Source: Trichinella spiralis
Taxonomy: Eukaryota > Nematoda > Enoplea > Trichinellida > Trichinellidae
DNA: 64,000 nucleotides
Assembly: GCA_000181795.3 (NCBI GenBank)
Contig: CM012953.1
Span: 14,738,183-14,802,182 of the forward strand
Direction of reading: 5' to 3'
Part shown: piece by piece, positions 57,121 to 64,000 of the stretch
How positions within the stretch are numbered: position 1 is the first letter of the stretch
Layout of the letters: each line of letters opens with the position of its first letter
Made by a program: the position numbers and the translations under genes
The notes under the pieces: generated by a model
What the model was told of the DNA's origin: nothing
The model's input: only the letters and a program-made list of their open reading frames with translations
Databases searched by the model: none

Positions 57121-60100
57121 TTATTCATTTAAAACGCCATATTTAGGTTTTACACGTTCCCCATGAACTCGAAACCTGTACAGGCATGTGTACTTCGGAT
57201 GGCCGTAGTTTCGGATAATTTTAAATTCTACAATCGGTACGGGCGTGATGTTGGCTGCCTAAAAAGCATTTCAATTTCATAAGTATATTTAACTGAAAAA
57301 TAATATTAAACAAAAATATAAATCATTATATCAATTACAGTCACAGGAAAATGCTGCAATGGATCTCCCATGTCATCGTAAGTGTACTGTCCAAGAAGTT
57401 GAGGATTTTCGTCATGTTTAGACATCAAACCCTATAAAATGTAAGATTGTACATCAGAATGAATTTAAATATTTCAAAAAATACACACACACACAGATAT
57501 ATATTCAAATAAACTTACGTAAACTTCAAACTCTCTCGGAGCAGATTCAATGTTTCCATCTGTAGCAATAAATTTTGACACATGCTCGTAGGAAAAACTG
57601 GTAACATTGATAACACCACTGAGCTTGATCACCAAACTTCCGACACTTCCTTTAAATGCCCAACATTCTCCAGGAACAATACCAGGCTAAACAAATTTTA
57701 ATGAATAAAAAATTTCTCAAAAAATATATATCATCTCAATTCATCCACCTGAATGACAATTCTGGGTGAGAAAGCCTTGTAATACAGTGGAATGCCAAAC
57801 AACGTCACCACACGCACCCTCTGATCATACGTCTCAGTGCAACGAATGCTTAAAACACTGCCTCCTGAAAAAGATTCATAATTTTGCATTAATTTAAATA
57901 ACATATTAATTAATATATCACTAAAAATTGAAAAGATTACAAAATCAGAAGAAGTAAAAGAAGCAATTATTACAATCTTAATAATCACCACGTTCACTCG
58001 TAAAAATAAAAAGAATTTCAAAATTAATTTTTAACTAGAAATTATTTTGCGACTGCAAACTTTACCACTCGACCGTGAAAAGCAAAAGCATATCTGAGAT
58101 TGACCATTAAAAAAGCAACAAACCTGAAGATTCCAATGCAAAATCAGGCATCATCGTGCGATCGGCATCGTAGCGCTTCAAAGCCAAATTAATTCTAGCG
58201 TCAACATCACTCACCGATACAGAAACACCTTGAATAATAATTATTGATAAATATTAGAATTGAAATTGTTTCAAAAATTATGCAAATGATCTTCATTTCA
58301 AGAAAAATGATGTACATATATTACCGCTTATTTTGGACACCTCTACTGACGTCTGTTCACGCTGACAAACGCTCGACAATTCACGAAGCTTCAAGTCAAG
58401 AGAGTTGAACAACGCCTCATGATTGTTAATCAACGACTGCAATTGAACCTGACGACGATCACATTCTTTCAAATCCTGATGCAGTTGCATTAGCTGCTCT
58501 CTTGTTGAAAGCATTTCATCTCGATAGCTAAAGGTTGTACAGTTCACAAATCTCATTATAGAAACAATAAACTATTTCTGAACATTAATCATTTTAAACC
58601 GCTTTACACAGTTTGCATCAGAGCACAATATCACATCAAAAAGCCTCAATTGAACAAATCAAATTTCAAAACAAATCATAATTTTCATCATCAACTTGCC
58701 ATACTTGTACCAGAACGAACTTATCATTGTAATTGATCAAAGAAAATATTACCTACCTGCAATCAACAAGCTGAAAACATCAACGCTGTTGAAATGAAAA
58801 TTGCCAATTGCTCAACTAAGAAATTAATAAGATATAAATAGTTTTCCAAAACTAATCTAAAATTATTAACAAAAAATCCTTAATAATTCATATAATTTTA
58901 AAATTAATATAAGAACCGAAAATAAAATGATAAGCAAAACAAAACGAGCAAACGAACAAAAACGGCACTTTTTCTAATACAAATTTGCATTTCATTACTA
59001 GATATTTGCATTTTCTGTAACAGGACAACGACATGCAGTAAACCATTGCAATTTCTGCAGCTTCAATTCATTGTACTTTTTTTCCAGATTTTCAATACGA
59101 GCAAACAACTTGTCTCGTTCTTCCTGTGCTAGCACGGTTCCAGTACAGCCTCTTTAAAATAAAAATCACCAACATATACATTTTAATAATAATAATAATA
59201 CACTGTTCAGACCAACTGATTGTAAACCCAAAATTCCATTTCACTTACTCTCCAACAACGGTGCTGCTGTTCACAACAGATTCATTGTGCAATTGGCTCC
59301 AAATCACTTTTCCAAAATTTTCCTATGCAATACATCAAACAAGCAATAATACGTAAAACAACAACAACAACAACAACAACAGAAAACACTCACAATTGTG
59401 TAAAGTGTATTCATCAAAGCAGTCGGCGGGCCAACTTCCACAAAATACGCACCTAAAATCACCTCAATCAAAATCAGAAAGCATTACTTAATTAATTACT
59501 TTCTTAATTAAAAACTTCTTTGCAAATAAATAGAAAAAGAAAATTTTTTTAAATTAAAATGCATTTATAATAATAAATTAATTTACCCAAAAGAGCCAAT
59601 GGACCCAAAAGTAATGGAAGTAAAAACATCAATGGAAACAGCCAAGAATGTAGGATGGACGGACGAGAACGACATCCGGATGCAGCCGCCGATCCGCCTC
59701 CCGCTGAACATTCGTGCATTATTTCTTCCTTTACACATTTTACGATACTTCGAGAAGTGTAGAACCATTCACCGAGGGATACAGGATTTCGATAAAACTC
59801 ACCAATATGCTGCCGACGAACGGCCGTCGACAGTATCCTTCCACCACCTGAAGACCGTTGCTCACTACCCGCCTTTTGAACAGTTCTTTTGAACCTTGGA
59901 ACACAAATATTATTTCATCAAAAATTCAATAAATAACCTTCTTTCTTTTTCACAGGAAAAACAATATTTTCAAAACTAATTTCACAAATGATAAACATAC
60001 CAAGAAGCGACCATTCCATAATAACGTGGGAACAAACGCTGACTGCGCCTTCTTTCCCTTTGATCAGACCCTGCAAAACACGATTGCCAAATAAGCTATT

Positions 60101-60921
60101 GCTTTATCAATTTTCCTATCACATACTGCACGTGAAACAAAAATTTTTAATATATCACTCATAAATTTTAATGTTTGCTTCGCTTATACATGCATACAGT
60201 AAAAAACTGAAGTTTCAAATGACTATAATGGAAAACAAGAAAGTTGAATAACTTTATTATTTATAAATTTGAACTGTACCCTTTCTAATGTTACTGTACC
60301 TATTTTCAAAAAACGCAATCCAAGTTTCATTTCAACAATTTAATATCTTATTAATCAACACAATAAAAGGCAAATGATAAAGACTTACATGATTCATCAT
60401 CAGAAATTTCTATTCTACCAGCGTGAAAATCACTGGACTGATAACGAATAGGAAACTGTGCTTGAGATTCATCGATTCTAAACAAACAATATTCATCGAT
60501 GTTTTTGAAACGGTATATTAATAATATTTAAAAAACAATCTTAAAATGTATAATCATTGCTTACAATATAATACAATTTACAAATAAATCTCTTTGCACT
60601 TGATTTATTCACTTAAAAATATTTCAATTCATCATAAAGCGAAGGTCATTTCAATTTATTCACCTCTCGCATTCTCTTTCCACACTCATTTCCGTTCCTC
60701 CATCTATCAATTCAGTTTTGAAGTTCCTAAAAAATACTGCTATAAAAAATTAAATTTATAAAGAAATTATCACATTACGGAAAATCTGAGTGAAAAAAAT
60801 TCTCCTCTTCCACTGCTGAAGCCAGACCGAAAGTCTGAATTCTTTCCTCATTATTGTTTGAAATGGTTACCTCATTTCTAGACCTAAGCCTTGCAGAACG
60901 TCGAGGCACCATCATGTTCAT
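57121..60921 (-). CDS. SUN-domain inner nuclear membrane protein (LINC complex)
   Basis: SUN proteins span the inner nuclear membrane and bind KASH proteins in the perinuclear space to couple nucleus and cytoskeleton. Fifteen exons, 60779-60921, 60664-60726, 60389-60477, 60001-60070, 59587-59894, 59394-59452, 59249-59322, 59022-59151, 58757-58770, 58325-58527, 58124-58228, 57749-57864, 57519-57686, 57339-57431 and 57121-57258, give 1773 nt and 590 aa in one frame. Residues 1 to about 200 are basic/Ser-rich and nucleoplasmic. A TM helix (LFPLMFLLPLLLGPLALLG) lies near 206-228. A coiled coil spans about 265-385. The SUN domain fills about 400-590: YDADRTMMPDFALESSGGSV, GECWAFKGSVGSLVIKLSG, and the end YGHPKYTCLYRFRVHGE. 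Whether it is the UNC-84 or SUN-1 type cannot be settled here. Confidence 0.94.
58757..58770 (-). other. 14-nt microexon of the SUN gene
   Basis: CTTGTTGATTGCAG lies between acceptor gttttcag and donor GTAGGT. It encodes LVDC plus two bases of Ser and restores phase between the coiled-coil exons 59022-59151 (ends phase 0) and 58325-58527 (needs two bases). Without it the frame breaks. Confidence 0.8.
59357..59381. repeat. (CAA)n repeat in a SUN intron
   Basis: About eight CAA units directly follow the donor of the exon at 59394-59452 within a short intron. Confidence 0.9.
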
Positions 60922-62669
60922 CGGTTTTTCTTAAAAATAAAACATCTGCAAAACGAAGTAAATTTCAATCATGAGAAATATTCAGAATGCTTCAAAAAAT
61001 TATTTTATGAAATTAATATGAAAGATGAAAATTTATTTTTTAATAAAAACATCAAGAGCAAATTATATTAAAAAGATGTAACACTAACTAAAACGATAAC
61101 TACTAAACAAATTCATTTCTGTCATTTCAATACAACTTGTACAATAATGTTAAAATAAAATTTTAACAAAGTGCATCAGAATAACAAAAAATAGTTCATT
61201 TTTTGAGATAATTTACTTCTTCTACTTCAGCTTAGCAGAATTTATTTCAGCGTTTGTAATATCCACAGCATTACGAATGTTTACTGTTACTATATGTGAA
61301 ACAATGGATCTTACAAAAAAATCAACCATTAAAAATATGCTGTTCAAATATCATTGTTCAAATAAGTAAAATCGCGTTTATTATACTGATAAAAACAACT
61401 GCCGTTTACAAATAAAAAATAACTAACAATCAAAGAACGATATTCTTAATTCAGAAATATAGCGAGTATTAGAACCAAGAACGGAACTAATACGTGAAAT
61501 AAAAGAAAACAAATAGTCAATGAAAAATGACTAATTGCAAAATTTTTCAAATTGCTATAAACTAAATTTAGAGTTTTCAAAAAGAATTTATAGAATAAAA
61601 CAATTTTTATAATATTTATATAATACATTATTTTTCAAAAAACACATTAAACAAAAGAACTTCGATAACCACCATTTGGCACAATATATTACTCAAATTA
61701 CGCTGCTTGATCTAAAATCATGGCCTAAATTACCTATAACACAAGACGCACAATATCGTTAAAGTTAGAAATATAATAATAAATGAAATGAAATTCAAGT
61801 ATAAAATACAGTAAATAATAAAACATCATATAAAAAATCATGCATTGTAAATTAATGCAATATACCAAAAACAAGATAAATAATTATAGCACATGATTTA
61901 ATTAAAGAAGACCAATTACAAGTTTAATAAATTCCATTTTATAGTAAATAATTTAAAACGTGTAAAGGCAGTTATTGACCTTTCTTTTCCATGGTATTCT
62001 GTTTACGTGCACCAAAAAATACATTATTCGGAGTACTACTTTCAACTGCATTCAACACTTTTAAAATGCGCATATTTAGCGCAAAAGAAATTACCGTCTG
62101 TAAAAATTATTAAAAAATCAAGTACAAATGTATTTAGTAATTAGTAATAAATTATGAAGATTATAATATGTGTTATGCATTGTAGAATCTGCATTTTTTA
62201 TAAATGTTTATACATATATAAAATATATTTTATGTTAAAATCAAATATAATATAGTAATAATAATAGTCAGAAATGGTCATACAATATATTTATCAGTGT
62301 TTGCTAAAGCATAATTATTATATTGCAAATTTTTGCATGTTTTCATTTACGAACTCTTTATATTTTTTATACTGAAAATTTTAATGCTATATAATTACTA
62401 TAATATTTTAATAAATATAAATAAATTTCATGCTTTTGGTAGAGAAGAATCATAATAGTGGAAATAGTATCTTTAAAGATATCGTTCAGGACATCTTAGA
62501 TGTAGCGTAAAACTAACTGCTTACTTCTTTTATTGTAAAATACTATTTTATAATTTATCACTAAAATATAATCTAAAAATTCATAGCTCAAAATAATAAT
62601 TGTAGCTATTTTACTTAATTTTCACAAATTCTGTTACAGTAATCACGAACTTTTTCGTAATTTTTTGCA
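60922..62669. other. spacer between SUN and RPB5 start sites
   Basis: Mostly very AT-rich. It holds the 5' region of the SUN gene, the orphan exon at 61972-62097, and a short - strand exon-like piece at about 61218-61279 (NIRNAVDITNAEINSAKLK, then TAG, after acceptor agtaacag). The RPB5 promoter should lie just before 62670. Confidence 0.5.
61972..62097 (-). CDS. orphan 3'-terminal coding exon, unrecognised
   Basis: After a clean acceptor (aatttttacag) the frame reads TVISFALNMRILKVLNAVES and then NNVFFGARKQNTMEKKGQ before TAA, exactly 42 codons. The upstream part is hydrophobic and could be a membrane segment, with a basic tail. A possible preceding exon (YKKYKEF, donor GTAAAT, acceptor ttttcag) lies about 300 bp upstream in matching phase. 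The start codon was not found, and the family is unknown. Confidence 0.4.
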   Translation of the reverse strand, partial: TVISFALNMRILKVLNAVESSTPNNVFFGARKQNTMEKKGQ

Positions 62670-63371
62670 ATGGAAAGAGATGAAAGTGTTATTTACAATT
62701 TTTGGCGAATGCGAAAAACTACAATGGAAATGTGTTATGATCGAAATTATGAAGTAGCACAGAAAGATATAGACGTTTCTTTGAAAGATTTTATTGAAGT
62801 TTTCGGGGACCGACCGTCAGAAGATAGACCCTCAAGATCTGATTTATCGTATATTGTGAGGCATAAGAAAAATGAGAAGAATCAATTGTATGTGTGTTTT
62901 GTCAATAAAAAGAAACCTGGAAAGGAAGCAGTGAAATGCTGTTTTGATTTTTTGGAAGCGCATAAATTGAATAGAGTTGTACTTGTTCTGCAAGAGGAAA
63001 TGACACCCGCTGCAAAGAAGTTAGTTGTGGAAGTTTCAAAAAAATTTAAAATTGAAATATTTTTCGAATCCGAATTGATGCAGAATATTACTAAGCATGA
63101 ACTTGTTCCGCAGCACATTATATTGTCGAAACATGAGAAAATGAAGGTATTAGAGAAGTACAAAATTAAAGAGACGGCCTTGCCTAAAATTCTTCTCAGT
63201 GATCCGATTTCACGTTATTATGGAGCATCTCGTGGGCAAGTTTTTAAAATAATTCGTCGCTTGAGATTTCCAACGCAGCAGCCGCCGATTTTTGATGACT
63301 TTCCTGAATTTACGAATTTTGCAGAATTCCGTGAAGATAAAAGTTGTATATCTTATCGTCTTGTTGTTTAA
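62670..63371 (+). CDS. rpb-5: RNA polymerases I, II and III shared subunit RPABC1 (RPB5)
   Basis: A nuclear core subunit of all three RNA polymerases. It opens as a single exon at an ATG. The N-terminal jaw domain reads YNFWRMRKTTMEMCYDRNYE and the C-terminal assembly domain reads HELVPQHIILSKHEKMKVLE, then LPKILLSDPISRYYGASRGQ, then ISYRLVV. Read straight through it is 233 aa, about 23 longer than usual, because extra residues fall between VFKII and the YRLV end. A 69-nt GT-AG segment at 63256-63324 (ending TTTTGCAG) would remove them in frame, leaving 210 aa, the family length. AATAAA overlaps the stop codon. The symbol follows the family name. Confidence 0.95.
   Translation: MERDESVIYNFWRMRKTTMEMCYDRNYEVAQKDIDVSLKDFIEVFGDRPSEDRPSRSDLSYIVRHKKNEKNQLYVCFVNKKKPGKEAVKCCFDFLEAHKLNRVVLVLQEEMTPAAKKLVVEVSKKFKIEIFFESELMQNITKHELVPQHIILSKHEKMKVLEKYKIKETALPKILLSDPISRYYGASRGQVFKIIRRLRFPTQQPPIFDDFPEFTNFAEFREDKSCISYRLVV
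63256..63324 (+). other. rpb-5: possible 69-nt in-frame intron or insertion in RPB5
   Basis: The segment starts GTCGCT and ends ATTTTGCAG, a good acceptor with a weak donor. It is 23 codons long and free of stops, rich in Pro, Phe and Asp if translated. It sits inside the otherwise invariant C-terminal strand of RPB5. Removal restores the family length. Confidence 0.55.
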
Positions 63372-63556
63372 TAAAAATTTTGTTGATTTGTTTACTGTAT
63401 TGTCAATTTTGCAATGTATTTGAATAGTACGACAGATGATAATACAACAAGTAAGTGATTTACAAGTTTCTAAATTTTACATTACAGTTGACATAAATCT
63501 GTGTCAGATTTCTATAAGGAATGTTAAGAAAGTAAAAAAAATTGATTCATAATTAT

Positions 63557-64000
63557 TTAGCTTTCTTTTTCACTTCTTAGTTCATTTCGAAAGTCAATCA
63601 TTTCCCCCCAAAATGTTTTATAACTTGCAATGTTTTTATGGTTGGCATCTTTGACAAAGATTACTTTGACTTTTCCTTCATTGCATTTTGCCAGTTTTTT
63701 AACATGTCGAGCTTTGATCACTTTGTCTTTGGTACCGTTTACAATCAATGTTGGGCAAGTGCATTTCATGAAATTTTTGTAACTGAAATTGAACTGATGT
63801 AATAATTTCAATAAATATAAAAATTAGTTTACTTGCAAAATGGTTGAGAATTGGAATAGAATGGCTTCAGGATTCGAAAGTTGATTGATTTAAATGCAGA
63901 TTGTAGAATCATACCGCGAACGGGAAATTTGCTGGCCAAATGAATGCTCGCAGATGTTCCAATGGAAACTCCCCACGGAATGATAAATGATTTAGGAATA
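63557..64000 (-). CDS. ABHD17/FAM108-like alpha/beta hydrolase (C-terminal part)
   Basis: Exons 63833-64000 (runs off the window) and 63557-63782, joined by a GT-AG intron with phase kept. The nucleophile elbow reads GVSIGTSASIHLAS (Ser in G-x-S-x-G). The acid loop reads PTLIVNGTKDKVI (Asp) and the base loop reads VKDANHKNI (His), so the whole catalytic triad region is present. The order and spacing match ABHD17-type protein depalmitoylases more than other hydrolases, as in GQSIGT and HGTEDEV in the family. The N-terminus, where ABHD17 carries its palmitoylated Cys cluster, is outside the window. C. elegans AHO-3 is a family member. Confidence 0.8.

Noticed and set aside
59599-59892. 97-codon + strand open frame in a GC-rich patch
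   Set aside because: It lies exactly opposite the SUN exon 59587-59894, whose minus-strand frame is fixed by splice phase on both sides and encodes the membrane helix. The + frame is a shadow.

Overview
The window is AT-rich eukaryotic nuclear DNA with split genes. Introns run from about 40 bp to 2.7 kb and end in short TTTCAG or TTTTAG acceptors, and microsatellites are frequent. The clearest proteins are a protostome-type T-type calcium channel, an SLC25A27/UCP4 carrier, a nematode-style CAP protein and a SUN protein. An ecdysozoan, probably an early-branching nematode, fits best. The minor-spliceosome intron argues against the C. elegans lineage, which lacks U12 introns. The species call is inference.

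Layout, left to right. 1-424 (-) is the N-terminus of an unrecognised protein cut by the window edge. 425-6380 is intergenic. 6381-10933 (+) encodes an orphan protein with glutamine runs, cysteine pairs and a coiled coil. 11454-13776 (-) is a complete 12-exon V-ATPase subunit B gene, convergent with the previous gene. 15665-18242 (-) is a probable unrecognised multi-exon gene, head to head and 162 bp from 18405-20354 (+), a secreted CAP-domain protein with a tail of three Tyr-rich repeats. 21089-36724 (-) is a complete T-type (Cav3) calcium channel alpha-1 gene. Its first intron is an AT-AC U12 intron, and it has two mutually exclusive exons for the domain II pore turret. 36.8-37.5 kb is a GC-richer island just upstream. 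About 37.5-54.7 kb is a gene-poor AT-rich stretch. 54741-56494 (-) is a UCP4-like mitochondrial carrier with 8 exons. 57121-60921 (-) is a SUN-domain LINC protein with 15 exons, one of them 14 nt long. 61972-62097 (-) is an orphan last exon. 62670-63371 (+) is RNA polymerase subunit RPB5. 63557-64000 (-) is the C-terminal half of an ABHD17-like hydrolase.

The exon joins for the V-ATPase, calcium channel, UCP4, SUN, CAP and Gln-rich genes were traced by hand. Each gives one uninterrupted frame (509, 2028, 313, 590, 413 and about 712 aa), which strongly supports the models. These are ordinary housekeeping, excitability and secreted genes without an operon-like theme. The most notable signals are the U12 AT-AC intron, the alternative channel turret exons, the CAP/Tyr-repeat fusion with a lost CAP active site, and splice acceptors 7-8 nt ahead of several start codons.
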